Assembly: GCA_018819375.1 (NCBI GenBank)
Contig: JAHJQH010000009.1
Coordinates: 1-11,075, forward strand
DNA from: Nanobdellota archaeon
GTDB taxonomy: Archaea > Nanobdellota > Nanobdellia > SCGC-AAA011-G17 > GW2011-AR20
Direction of reading: 5' to 3'
Length of the DNA: 11,075 nt
Shown piece after piece: positions 1 through 6,581 of this stretch (positions are counted from its first letter, which is position 1; every line of letters starts with the position of its first letter). The position numbers were made by a program, and so were the translations under genes. Below the pieces are notes generated by a model. That model made no database searches. It saw nothing but the letters and a program-made list of their open reading frames with translations, and was not told the origin of the DNA.

Positions 1-20
1 AACAAACACAAATAACCACC

Positions 21-144
21 ACCTACAAATCACAAAGAATACAGAACATAATCTTACACCACAAAAAAAGAATTACACACATACCTACAAACAATCCATA
101 TCACACAACGCAATCTTACACCACAAAAAAATCCCTGCGAAACA
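21..144. repeat. 62-bp imperfect tandem duplication
   Basis: Two 62-bp units (21-82 and 83-144). They share the first nine bases and an internal perfect 20-base block (50-69 = 112-131, ending in seven A), and are diverged in between. Both shared blocks keep exactly the same 62-base offset, so this is one duplicated unit rather than two chance matches. No function is evident. Confidence 0.6.
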
Positions 145-341
145 CAAACAACTTAATCAACACCAAACTATTCAATCAAAAAATCAATAATGAAATCCTC
201 CAAATAAATATCAACCACACTAAACTTACTGCCACAGACATCAAGAAAAAAAGAAAAACAAAAGCAGATATGGTGTCAAAGCTTAATTAAATCCGAAGAC
301 CTAATCAAGTTGCTCCACCACCTGCAACTCAGACATTACAC

Positions 342-379
342 AACCGAAGTTTATTGAAAAAACCGAAGTTCAATCAAAA
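342..379 (-). terminator. Tandem cUUCGg hairpins after the ABC operon
   Basis: Read on the minus strand, downstream of the permease stop at 451, the RNA would contain AACUUCGGUU twice (from 361-370 and 342-351). Each is a C(UUCG)G tetraloop on a short stem. The first can extend to AUUG/CAAU across 353-374 with a U bulge and carries a U-run in its 3' arm. The two units are 19-bp imperfect tandem copies. Archaeal termination relies mainly on U-runs, so the hairpins might instead define or protect the 3' end. Confidence 0.4.
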
Positions 380-450
380 AATTCTTCTGGTAATGCCTAC
401 TAATAACCCATCCTTTATCGTATTTAAACCTTTCGATTTTAAGATTAGGT

Positions 451-1638
451 CTACTCATACCTCAACGCATCAACAGGTTTCAGTTTCGCAGCTCTTAAAG
501 AAGGAAAAACACCAGACAAGCAGCCAGTAAAAAATGAAAAAACAAGAACTCCCAGTACAAGCATCAAATCAATTTTTATTTTCAACAGCCCAAATCCAAA
601 ACCATAAACAGCAATGACCTCAGCCAGCTTACTCAAACCAACTCCAACCACCACACCAACCACCCCTCCAACAAAACCATAAATTCCTGACTCAACCAAG
701 AATATGCTCAGGATTTGCCTGTTCTTTGCACCAACAGCTTTCATGACACCTATGTCTCTTGTTCTCTCAAGCACATTAGTGTACATGGAATTCATGATTC
801 CCATTCCTCCGACAACAAGAGAAATAGCAGCAATGGCACTTAAGATAGCACTCACAACTCCGAGTATGGAAGTCAGCTGTCCCAAAAGTTGCTCAGGAGT
901 ATAAACCTCAAAATTTTCATCATCTCTCGCCCTTTCCAACTTGTCTTCAATGACTCCAGCAACAAAACCAGTATCAAAACCACTCATGACTTTCACGATA
1001 ATCAAACTGACAGCATCCTCTTCCTCAAACAACTCTCTACAGTCTTCCATTTCCATAGTAATCATTCCTCTTCCAGGAGCCCCCATATTCTTCTCAATCC
1101 CAACAACCCTGAACTTCCTATCCTCAATGTAAATACTGCTCTTAACCATCACCTCACTGCCAAAACCATCTTTTGCCATTTTTTCCTCAATAAAAACACT
1201 CCCTCTTTCACCAGCACCAAATCTCCTGCCATCAAGCATCTCCCTTCCCAAGTCTTCAAAAATCTCATCTACCTTGCTGCCTTCATAACAAAAAACCTGC
1301 TCAAAATTCTCTTCCCGACCAAACTCAACTTTGGCATTTGAGCCAAACATAGGAGAGGCATATTCAACACCCCTTACTTTTTTAACAACACTCGCATCAT
1401 CAACAGTTAATCCTTGAGAGCCAGTAGGAGGACCTCTCAATCCTTTTGGAACAACCCTTATTATATCAGAACCCATCTTGGAAAACTCTTCAGTAATTGC
1501 ATTCTCCAAACCATCACCAAGAGAAACAAGAGTGACAATAGCAGCTATGCCAATCACGATTCCGAGCATAGTAAGAAAAGCCCTCGTCTTTCTATGACTC
1601 ATGCTTTCAATTGCAAAATCCACGCTTTCTCTTAACAT
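451..1638 (-). CDS. MacB/FtsX-type ABC transporter permease (second of a tandem pair)
   Basis: Membrane subunit of a type VII (MacB/LolCE-like) ABC system. These move or release substrates on the outer face of the membrane by mechanotransmission rather than through a classical channel. The 395 residues show the family layout: a TM helix at about 21-41, a large extracytoplasmic domain at 42-255, then TM helices at about 256-282, 309-336 and 352-377. The ERTRDIGVMKAVGAK coupling segment (291-305) and the C-terminal LKPVDALRYE signature are present. ATG at 1638 follows the upstream permease stop by one base, with AGGTATTAAG across the junction, so translation is probably coupled. It is a paralogue of the neighbouring permease with equal length and topology, so a heterodimer is likely. 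The substrate is unknown. Family assignment is firm; calling it MacB specifically is not justified. Confidence 0.92.
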   Translation of the reverse strand: MLRESVDFAIESMSHRKTRAFLTMLGIVIGIAAIVTLVSLGDGLENAITEEFSKMGSDIIRVVPKGLRGPPTGSQGLTVDDASVVKKVRGVEYASPMFGSNAKVEFGREENFEQVFCYEGSKVDEIFEDLGREMLDGRRFGAGERGSVFIEEKMAKDGFGSEVMVKSSIYIEDRKFRVVGIEKNMGAPGRGMITMEMEDCRELFEEEDAVSLIIVKVMSGFDTGFVAGVIEDKLERARDDENFEVYTPEQLLGQLTSILGVVSAILSAIAAISLVVGGMGIMNSMYTNVLERTRDIGVMKAVGAKNRQILSIFLVESGIYGFVGGVVGVVVGVGLSKLAEVIAVYGFGFGLLKIKIDLMLVLGVLVFSFFTGCLSGVFPSLRAAKLKPVDALRYE

Positions 1639-1639
1639 C

Positions 1640-2827
1640 TTAATACCTCATTGCTTCTGCTGGCTTTAATTTTGAAGCTTTTCTTGCAGGGAAATAACCA
1701 GACAATACTCCAATCCCAACCCCAAAAATCAGGCAAAAAAGCATTAGTCTCCAGTCTAAGCTAATCTTGACCATCCCAAATCCAACTTCTTTCAAAACTC
1801 CACTCACCCCAACAGATAATAACACTCCGACTAAGACACCAACCAACCCACCGACAACACCAATAAATCCAGACTCTATCAGGACAAGGCTGAATATGTC
1901 ATTGTTCTTCGCACCAATGGATTTCATAATCCCTATCTCTTTTGTCCTCTCAAGAACACTGGTATAAGTGGAATTCATTATCCCGACACCGCCAACAACA
2001 ATGGATATTGCTGCAATTCCTCCTAAAACCACGCTAAGAATATCCAAGATACTGCCAAACTGCTTCAATAATTGCTCAGGAGTCACGACCTCAAAATTTT
2101 CATCACCTCTTGCCCTCTCTAATTCTTTCTTGATTTTTCCAGCAGCAAAGTTTATGTCAACCCCGTCTTTTAACTTTATGTCTATCATAGTAATTTTATC
2201 AGGTTCATTGAAAAGTTCTCTTGCATCATCCATTGGAATGTAAACATTAAAATCATCCTCAGGGTTTCCTATTTCACTAAGAACACCAATAATCTTGAAA
2301 TCACTGCCACTAAAACTTATTTTCTCTCCAACACTTACATCCTTGCCAAAAAGTTCCTTGGCAGCCATGTAACCAAAAACAGCAACACCAGTCTCTCCTT
2401 TCTTGAACAACCTCCCCTTTATAGCATAGACATCAAAAGACTCAAACTTGTCTCTAATATCCTCGTCAACAACCATTCCAAAAAGATTCTGGACAAAAGA
2501 TTTCTTTCTTCCATACTCCGCCTCCCTGCTCCCATATAAATAAGGGCTTGTCCATTCTATCTCAGAGACTCTTTCTAAGGTTCTTACATCCCTGTCTGTG
2601 ATTCCCCCGCCAGCAATATTGCTAAACACTCCTTTTGCATAGACAAAAATCCTGTTGGCACCCATTTTCTCAAACTGGTCATTAATTGAATTTTCTAATC
2701 CAGAAGAAACACTAATAAGGGTGACAATAGCAGCTATGCCAATCACGATTCCGAGCACAGTGAGCCAGGTCCTCAACTTTCTATATCTGAGATTACTAAG
2801 GGCAATAGAAAAAAAATCCTTTCTCAT
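1640..2827 (-). CDS. MacB/FtsX-type ABC transporter permease (first of a tandem pair)
   Basis: Second membrane subunit of the same exporter-like complex, also 395 residues. TM helices lie at about 21-40, 258-284, 311-340 and 357-378, with the extracytoplasmic MacB_PCD-like domain between TM1 and TM2. The ERTKEIGIMKSIGAK motif (293-307) and C-terminal LKPAEAMRY are FtsX-family hallmarks. The start overlaps the stop of the preceding surface-protein gene in an ATGA arrangement (2824-2827), indicating translational coupling. A 37-base stretch encoding the end of TM1 (2721-2757) is identical to 1532-1568 in the downstream paralogue although the extracytoplasmic domains have diverged, so this pair is an old duplication with a strongly constrained or converted patch. 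Confidence 0.92.
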   Translation of the reverse strand: MRKDFFSIALSNLRYRKLRTWLTVLGIVIGIAAIVTLISVSSGLENSINDQFEKMGANRIFVYAKGVFSNIAGGGITDRDVRTLERVSEIEWTSPYLYGSREAEYGRKKSFVQNLFGMVVDEDIRDKFESFDVYAIKGRLFKKGETGVAVFGYMAAKELFGKDVSVGEKISFSGSDFKIIGVLSEIGNPEDDFNVYIPMDDARELFNEPDKITMIDIKLKDGVDINFAAGKIKKELERARGDENFEVVTPEQLLKQFGSILDILSVVLGGIAAISIVVGGVGIMNSTYTSVLERTKEIGIMKSIGAKNNDIFSLVLIESGFIGVVGGLVGVLVGVLLSVGVSGVLKEVGFGMVKISLDWRLMLFCLIFGVGIGVLSGYFPARKASKLKPAEAMRY

Positions 2828-4203
2828 GGTTCCCTAAAGAATTTTATCACCTTTTTCACTAATGCAAAAAACTTTCTTATGCTGATGCTCCTGATGATTT
2901 TTTTCAGCACAAGCGCAGCATTTTTCAATGTTATCTTGCAGGCTTTGTCAACATTTCTGCATTTTTTCCAGTTTCTGTATCCGCTAATCACAAGCAGGAT
3001 GATAACCAGATAAAACACGAGTGTGAGGACTCCGCCACTTTTCTTCATCAGTCCATACTTGGTTGCCTGTCCTTTGGTATAAACCATCACGCCAACTTTC
3101 TCTACCTTGTTTATTTCTTTGTTAAAGGCATCTTTGTATTCAATAAGAACATCCAATCCAATATTCCCTGACTTCTTGGGATAAATTGTAAACTCTGCAG
3201 TTTCATAATCATCACTCTCCAAGTTTCCAAGATAAACCTTGTCTTTTGAGACAACATCATAATCTTTCCCACCTAAAAGAGTAATAATAGCAAACTTTAT
3301 ATCCCCGACACCTGTGTTAGACAAACTGATTACAACTTTCCCGCTTTTTCCTTTGACTAATCCATCACTATCTTCTGCATTCAGCAGGTATTCTGGTTCG
3401 CCCCCAACAAGCAGGCCGAATTCATAATTTTTGTTTATTAAATTCCCCTCTTCATCGTGATATGTAAGATTCAATGGGATGTTATAAACTCCGGAATCAG
3501 CATCTGCATCAGTAATTACATCAAAGAACACCTCGCTTGTTTCTCCTTTCTCTAAAATCCTTATTTTCTTTTCATTTACAGAGTTAAGTGTTGTTATGGC
3601 TATGCTTCCAAGTTCTATCTTTACTTTGACATCTTTCATGACACTGTCAGCAGTGTTCTTTATCTTGATTCCAATCTTGGACGCAACTCCCTGTTCTATT
3701 CTCTCTGGTTCTGTTGAAATTTCACTAACTGCCAGACTGGTGTCAAGAGGGGCGATTTTAATCTCCAACAACGGACTTGTGTACATTAGGGTATCCCCAG
3801 AATAATATTTAAAATAAATCTCATTATAACCTTCAGCAGCTTGAGCATCAACTTTTATCCTGTACCTGAAATCAATCACATTTCCTTCTTTTAATGTTCC
3901 AAGTTCCTTTACCTTGGTTGAATAACCTGAAAAAGGAAAATTCTCCACAAGCTCAATCTTAAGATTTTTTATGTCATTCTTAAACGGAGCACTGTAAAGT
4001 GCCTCTGCTCTCAGATACAAATCAAAAACTCCTCCTGATTCAACTGGATCTGGTTCATACTTTTGTATGGTCAGCTTCAGGTTATTTCCAGGAAAGATGA
4101 CAGAATTTGATTCCGCCCTGGCTGCATCACCTAACATCAATAATAAGCTCCCAACAACCAATAACCAAATACAGGCAATCAAAGGCCACATCAGTTTCTT
4201 CAT
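2824..4203 (-). CDS. COG1361-like membrane-anchored surface protein of the ABC operon
   Basis: A 459-residue exported protein lying between the ATPase and permease genes. Residues 1-30 form a Sec-type signal or N-terminal TM helix ending in DAARA. Residues about 35-375 are predicted beta-rich and contain repeated phrases such as VKIELGSIAITT, VVISLSNTGVGDIKF and ETAEFTIYP, typical of the CARDB/NEW3-like Ig-type modules grouped under COG1361 (S-layer domain) in archaea. A TM helix at about 390-409 is followed by a Lys/Arg-rich cytoplasmic tail of 50 residues. The start overlaps the ATPase stop (ATGA, 4200-4203) and the stop overlaps the permease start (2824-2827). I infer an extracytoplasmic partner, perhaps an adaptor or substrate-binding element standing in for the MacA-like component. 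The domain family is fairly sure; its role is inference. Confidence 0.8.
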   Translation of the reverse strand: MKKLMWPLIACIWLLVVGSLLLMLGDAARAESNSVIFPGNNLKLTIQKYEPDPVESGGVFDLYLRAEALYSAPFKNDIKNLKIELVENFPFSGYSTKVKELGTLKEGNVIDFRYRIKVDAQAAEGYNEIYFKYYSGDTLMYTSPLLEIKIAPLDTSLAVSEISTEPERIEQGVASKIGIKIKNTADSVMKDVKVKIELGSIAITTLNSVNEKKIRILEKGETSEVFFDVITDADADSGVYNIPLNLTYHDEEGNLINKNYEFGLLVGGEPEYLLNAEDSDGLVKGKSGKVVISLSNTGVGDIKFAIITLLGGKDYDVVSKDKVYLGNLESDDYETAEFTIYPKKSGNIGLDVLIEYKDAFNKEINKVEKVGVMVYTKGQATKYGLMKKSGGVLTLVFYLVIILLVISGYRNWKKCRNVDKACKITLKNAALVLKKIIRSISIRKFFALVKKVIKFFREP

Positions 4204-4874
4204 TTTTCAATCCTCCCGTCTTTTAAATGAACTACTCTCTGGGCATATTTTGTCAGGCCCAAATTGTGAGTTATCATGACAACTGTTTTTTTCTCTTTCT
4301 TGTGAATGTTCCTAAAAAGTTCTATTATCTCTTTTTCTGTTTTTGAATCAAGGTTTCCTGTTGGTTCATCAGCAAGAATGACCTCTGGGTCATTGGCAAG
4401 TGCTCTCGCGATTGCAACCCTCTGCATTTGCCCCCCGCTTAATTCAGAAGGCCTGTGACTGATTCTTTCCGAAAGACCAACAAGACCCAAAAGATGATGA
4501 GCTCTCTTAATCCTTTCCTGAGGATCTTCTTTTTGAAATATCATTGGAAGCATCACATTCCTGAGTGCAGTTAAACTGGGAATCAGGTTAAATGACTGGA
4601 ACACAAAGCCTATTTTCTTGCCCCTTATCTGTGCTAATTCAGATTCTCCTAATTCTCCAATATCAAATTCTCCAAGGTGTATCTTCCCCCTTGTCGGAAC
4701 ATCAAGGCATCCGATACTATTAAGCAAGGTTGACTTGCCAGAACCAGAAGGTCCAAGAATAGACAAAAATTCCCCTTTGTTAATGCTTAAATTAACACCC
4801 CTCAATGCACAAACCTCTACATTACCCACATGGTAAGTCTTCTCAACACCTTCTAATTTTATCAACACACTCAT
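4200..4874 (-). CDS. LolD/MacB-type ABC transporter ATP-binding protein
   Basis: Cytoplasmic ATPase that powers the two FtsX-type permeases. All motifs are intact in 224 residues: Walker A GPSGSGKST (41-49), Q-loop Gln93 in VFQSFNL, signature LSGGQ (145-149), Walker B VILADE with catalytic Glu170, D-loop NLDS (174-177) and switch His203. The length and the PTGNLDSKT segment are typical of the COG1136 (LolD/SalX) group. The ATG at 4874 is supported by an SD site GGAGGT 11 bases upstream. There is no clear TATA box in the 57 bases before it, so it is probably co-transcribed with the RHH gene ending at 4932. Known roles of this group include lipoprotein release, peptide or antibiotic export and cell-division signalling; none can be chosen here. 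Confidence 0.95.
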   Translation of the reverse strand: MSVLIKLEGVEKTYHVGNVEVCALRGVNLSINKGEFLSILGPSGSGKSTLLNSIGCLDVPTRGKIHLGEFDIGELGESELAQIRGKKIGFVFQSFNLIPSLTALRNVMLPMIFQKEDPQERIKRAHHLLGLVGLSERISHRPSELSGGQMQRVAIARALANDPEVILADEPTGNLDSKTEKEIIELFRNIHKKEKKTVVMITHNLGLTKYAQRVVHLKDGRIEK

Positions 4875-4931
4875 TTGCAGCCATAACCTCCTTTTACCTT
4901 CTTTTTTTCACCTTATTCTTTATCATCTCTC

Positions 4932-5123
4932 TCACCTTTTCTTTACCTTCTCTTTCATCTTATCTTTCATCAACATATTCTCTTTTATCAATGATTCAAC
5001 ACAATGACTAAAGTTCCAATAAACCCCCTCATCAATCCTGCCTCCAACCCATTTAATTAATTTTGGGTCTATGTTAATATCTTTTCTAACTCTTCTGACA
5101 CTCCTTGCAATGCTTTTTGCCAT
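4932..5123 (-). CDS. Small ribbon-helix-helix regulator, likely of the ABC operon
   Basis: A 63-residue basic protein. A beta strand (KDINID, about 14-19) is followed by a helix (PKLIKWVGGRIDEG, 20-33), a turn and a second helix (NFSHCVESLIKE, 37-48). This is the spacing and residue pattern of an RHH (CopG/Arc-type) DNA-binding domain, which acts as a dimer or higher oligomer on repeated half-sites. The tail (54-63) is Lys/Arg-rich and low in complexity. The start is uncertain: ATG at 5123 is chosen here, but GTG at 5132 adds three residues and has GGTGGT eight bases upstream. It lies first in the ABC operon and just downstream of the phased GTGTATA array, so autoregulation and control of the exporter are likely. 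Fold assignment is from sequence pattern only. Confidence 0.7.
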   Translation of the reverse strand: MAKSIARSVRRVRKDINIDPKLIKWVGGRIDEGVYWNFSHCVESLIKENMLMKDKMKEKVKKR

Positions 5124-5213
5124 CTTATACACTTCTCTTTACCACCTTATACACTTCTCTTTACGATTGTATAATAGTGTATAAAGTAAAAAAAGAGTGT
5201 ATGAAAGTGTATA
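5124..5213 (-). promoter_or_regulatory. Phased GTGTATA operator array in front of the RHH/ABC operon
   Basis: Plus-strand GTGTATA-like motifs begin at 5167 (TTGTATA), 5177 (GTGTATA), 5197 (GTGTATG) and 5207 (GTGTATA): a 10-bp register with one empty slot at 5187. The opposite orientation, TATACAC, occurs at 5126-5132 and 5148-5154 inside a perfect 19-base direct repeat (5124-5142 and 5146-5164, offset 22). Ten- and 22-base offsets keep sites on nearly the same helix face, as expected for cooperative RHH dimers. The array runs from the TATA box to the gene's start codon, so occupancy should block initiation. Confidence 0.65.
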
Positions 5214-5220
5214 TAAAGCT
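5206..5220 (-). promoter_or_regulatory. TATA box of the RHH/ABC operon
   Basis: On the minus strand this reads AGCTTTATATACACT, a strong archaeal TATA element preceded by a purine-rich BRE-like GCGAAAG. Its centre predicts a start of transcription near 5184-5187, giving a leader of about 50-60 bases that contains the repeated GTGTATA elements. Confidence 0.6.
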
Positions 5221-5299
5221 TTCGCTTGGACTAAAACTTAATTAAAAAATATTATAACCATCGACTTTCCTCTATGGAACCCTTCTGGTCTTTTATGGT

Positions 5300-5551
5300 T
5301 TATTTATCATAGATATTCTTTCTATGTCCAATTCTTAAAACAATTATCTTTTGTCCGGAGATAACAATGTCTAAGACTACCCTGTATTTTAAAACTCTCA
5401 ACCTCCATAATTTGTAGCCTTGCAATCTTTTAAGAAAAGGAAAAGGATTAATTCTCAACGAATATAACTTTTTTAATATGATTTCTGCATCTTTTTTTGG
5501 AATCTTTTTAAGAAATGTTTTGGCTTTTTTTGTTAGTTCAATAGAATACAT
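5300..5551 (-). CDS. RelE/ParE-superfamily toxin
   Basis: An 83-residue basic protein of usual RelE length. RelE toxins cut mRNA in the ribosomal A site; ParE relatives poison gyrase. Diagnostic features are an N-terminal strand plus paired Lys-rich helices (MYSIELTKKAKTFLKKIPKK), the central LWRLRVLKYRVV (48-59) matching the family W-R-x-R-x-x-x-Y-R core, and the C-terminal VLRIGHRKNIYD (71-82). The conserved Arg, Tyr and His are present, so it is probably active. ATG at 5551 follows the antitoxin stop by one base, the usual antitoxin-first order. RelE rather than ParE is favoured by the IGHRKNIYD ending, but the cellular target cannot be fixed from sequence. A minus-strand U-run near 5243-5250 may terminate the transcript. 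Confidence 0.88.
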   Translation of the reverse strand: MYSIELTKKAKTFLKKIPKKDAEIILKKLYSLRINPFPFLKRLQGYKLWRLRVLKYRVVLDIVISGQKIIVLRIGHRKNIYDK

Positions 5552-5552
5552 T

Positions 5553-5789
5553 TTACTTTAATAAAACCCCAAGTTCTTTTGCAACTTCTTCTATGGAATA
5601 AACCTGGCCTTTTTTCACTTCTTCTAAAGCTTCTTGTATTTCTAAAATCTCCTTATCTGTCAGGGATTCTTCAAGGGCATCGTCTACCAGATTACAAACT
5701 ATTTCATCATAAGTCTCTCTTTCATATTTTTTAAGCATTTTTAATTTCTCTAATGTTCCAACATTTAATTGAATAGTTGTCTTTTCCAT
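5553..5789 (-). CDS. RHH-type antitoxin of the RelE pair
   Basis: A 78-residue acidic protein. Residues 3-40 (TTIQLNVGTLEKLKMLKKYERETYDEIV...) fit an RHH DNA-binding domain of the kind common in archaeal VapB-like antitoxins. Residues 48-78, with EALEEVKKGQVYS and EEVAKELG, resemble the C-terminal segment that wraps the RelE surface. ATG at 5789 is chosen over a TTG four codons upstream, because a TATA box at 5812-5819 predicts transcription starting almost at this ATG (leaderless mRNA), which would exclude the TTG. The antitoxin neutralises the toxin encoded one base downstream and probably represses its own promoter through the palindrome at 5791-5818. Confidence 0.83.
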   Translation of the reverse strand: MEKTTIQLNVGTLEKLKMLKKYERETYDEIVCNLVDDALEESLTDKEILEIQEALEEVKKGQVYSIEEVAKELGVLLK

Positions 5790-5790
5790 A

Positions 5791-5820
5791 TTATATAGCA
5801 ATTATAACTACTATATAAAG
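5791..5820 (-). promoter_or_regulatory. Toxin-antitoxin promoter covered by a 28-bp palindrome
   Basis: TTATATAG at 5791-5798 is inverted as CTATATAA at 5811-5818. With the inner bases, 12 of 14 pairs in the 28-bp palindrome match, centred at 5804/5805. The outer arm contains the minus-strand TATA box (CTTTATATAG, 5811-5820). An RHH antitoxin bound here would cover TATA box and start site together, the classic conditional-cooperativity layout. The predicted transcript is leaderless. Confidence 0.65.
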
Positions 5821-5833
5821 GTTTTCATAAAGA

Positions 5834-5935
5834 AAATGAAGCTTTAGAAAAACTCCGCAAATGAAGCTTTTAGGAAAAGCTTCAGCAAAATGGAGTTTCG
5901 TTTTTTGGTGCGCTTATGGTTCGGCTACGCCTCAC
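5834..5935. other. Structured intergenic element with nested hairpins
   Basis: A perfect 9-bp stem, GAAGCTTTT/AAAAGCTTC with a 3-base loop (5863-5883), sits inside an outer AAACTCC/GGAGTTT stem (5850-5856 with 5892-5898). The single-stranded flanks between the stems are GCAAAT and AGCAAAAT. A partial direct copy, AATGAAGCTTTAG, precedes it (about 5836-5848). On the plus strand the outer stem is followed by six T (5901-5906), then a locally GC-rich patch (5907-5933) unlike its surroundings. It could be a terminator-like structure, a small RNA or the remains of a short mobile repeat. No coding frame is supported. Confidence 0.5.
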
Positions 5936-5968
5936 AAAAATAAAAAACAAACAGAAAAAATAAAAAAA
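5936..5968 (-). terminator. U-rich terminator after the CheD-like gene
   Basis: Four A-runs of five to seven bases on the plus strand become closely spaced U-runs in the minus-strand transcript, starting 28 bases after the CheD-like stop at 5996. Repeated U-tracts without a hairpin are the normal archaeal terminator. Confidence 0.6.
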
Positions 5969-5995
5969 GTATGTTATGTGCTACATTAACTAAAT

Positions 5996-6478
5996 CTATC
6001 GCAACATTAGAGGAATCATTCTATAAACTTCAACACTTCCGGTGTCACAATATAAGACAACCTGTCTGCCACACCCATAAGAAGGACCTAAATCCCCTCC
6101 AAGTATTGGGATTTTGTAATGTTCAATTTTCTCTTTAACTAAACCAGATTTAAAACCACTTGAAAAGTCCATATCTTCTCCAGCAAGACTTATCTCCAAA
6201 CACCCAGATTTAATTTTACTATTTTTATTCATCTTTTTAAGCAAAGTATTGATTACATTCTCAGGGCTTAATCCTTCCCTATAAAAATCATCTCCGGTAA
6301 TATGAGTCAATATACCTTTCTTACTAATCCTGTCATATAAGGTTATTGCCAAACAAGGACCAACAGAATCTGTTCTGATTATATCTTTCTCCTCTCCAAC
6401 CCCGCATTCATCCCAATCAACAAAGATAGTTTCATTTACTACTGGGGTTCCTCTTAGAATTTGAAATTTATCTTTCAT
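5996..6478 (-). CDS. CheD-like cysteine deamidase-fold protein
   Basis: A 160-residue protein matching the CheD family, which deamidates or hydrolyses glutamines on chemoreceptors through a Cys/His/Thr centre. The segment TDSVGPCLAITLYD followed by LTHIT places Thr36, Cys42 and His59 with spacings of 6 and 17, the same as the Thr21/Cys27/His44 triad I recall for Thermotoga CheD. The C-terminal stretch ILGGDLGPSYGCGRQV then TGSVEVYR (about 125-153) corresponds to the CheD GG...GR.v.f...TG.v.v ending. Length is typical. No Che or receptor gene lies nearby; it is a single-gene unit with its own TATA box (6501-6508), about 26 bases before the ATG, implying a leaderless message. The real substrate may be unrelated to chemotaxis. 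Family confidence is moderate to good; function is open. Confidence 0.72.
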   Translation of the reverse strand: MKDKFQILRGTPVVNETIFVDWDECGVGEEKDIIRTDSVGPCLAITLYDRISKKGILTHITGDDFYREGLSPENVINTLLKKMNKNSKIKSGCLEISLAGEDMDFSSGFKSGLVKEKIEHYKIPILGGDLGPSYGCGRQVVLYCDTGSVEVYRMIPLMLR

Positions 6479-6499
6479 ACATATAAACCAACATAAGAA

Positions 6500-6510
6500 G
6501 TTTATAAATC
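6500..6510 (-). promoter_or_regulatory. TATA box of the CheD-like gene
   Basis: Minus strand reads GATTTATAAAC. Its centre is 26-27 bases before the A of the ATG at 6478, so transcription should start on or next to the start codon. Confidence 0.6.
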
Positions 6511-6581
6511 TTCCTAATTGTTACCACTCATAAAAGATGATTATTCTCTTATCTTAACAATCTCTCACCCCTTACAATATC

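Larger units (their letters stand above)
1..450. other. Non-coding left flank with imperfect repeats
   Basis: No convincing gene is visible on either strand. The plus strand is rich in A and C and poor in G. An imperfect 62-bp tandem repeat occupies about 21-144: both copies start with acctacaaa (21 and 83) and share a perfect 20-base block at 50-69 and 112-131. A 19-bp imperfect tandem repeat lies at 342-379 (16 of 19 identical). An A-rich tract at 244-263 would be a U-run in a minus-strand transcript and could act as a backup terminator for the ABC operon that ends at 451. The only minus-strand short frame I found (about 21 codons, hydrophobic, near 170-235) lacks an SD site and is not called. 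Confidence 0.6.

Noticed and set aside
1..150. Direct repeats as a CRISPR array
   Set aside because: Only two copies, with diverged sequence between and no palindromic repeat; spacing of 62 bp with a 20-base core does not fit, and no cas gene is present.
889..1341. Plus-strand open frame of 150 codons inside the permease gene
   Set aside because: It is antisense to a clear FtsX-type permease, has no SD or TATA box, and its His/Ser/Thr/Asn/Pro-rich composition is typical of a shadow frame.
4887..4919. Ten-codon minus-strand frame MIKNKVKKRR between the RHH and ATPase genes
   Set aside because: It has a weak GGTG upstream but consists of the same low-complexity AAG/AAA sequence as the RHH tail; too short to support.
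5907..5933. GC-rich GGTTCGGCTACGCC patch as a tRNA T-arm
   Set aside because: No T-stem pairing, no acceptor stem and no anticodon arm can be formed around it.
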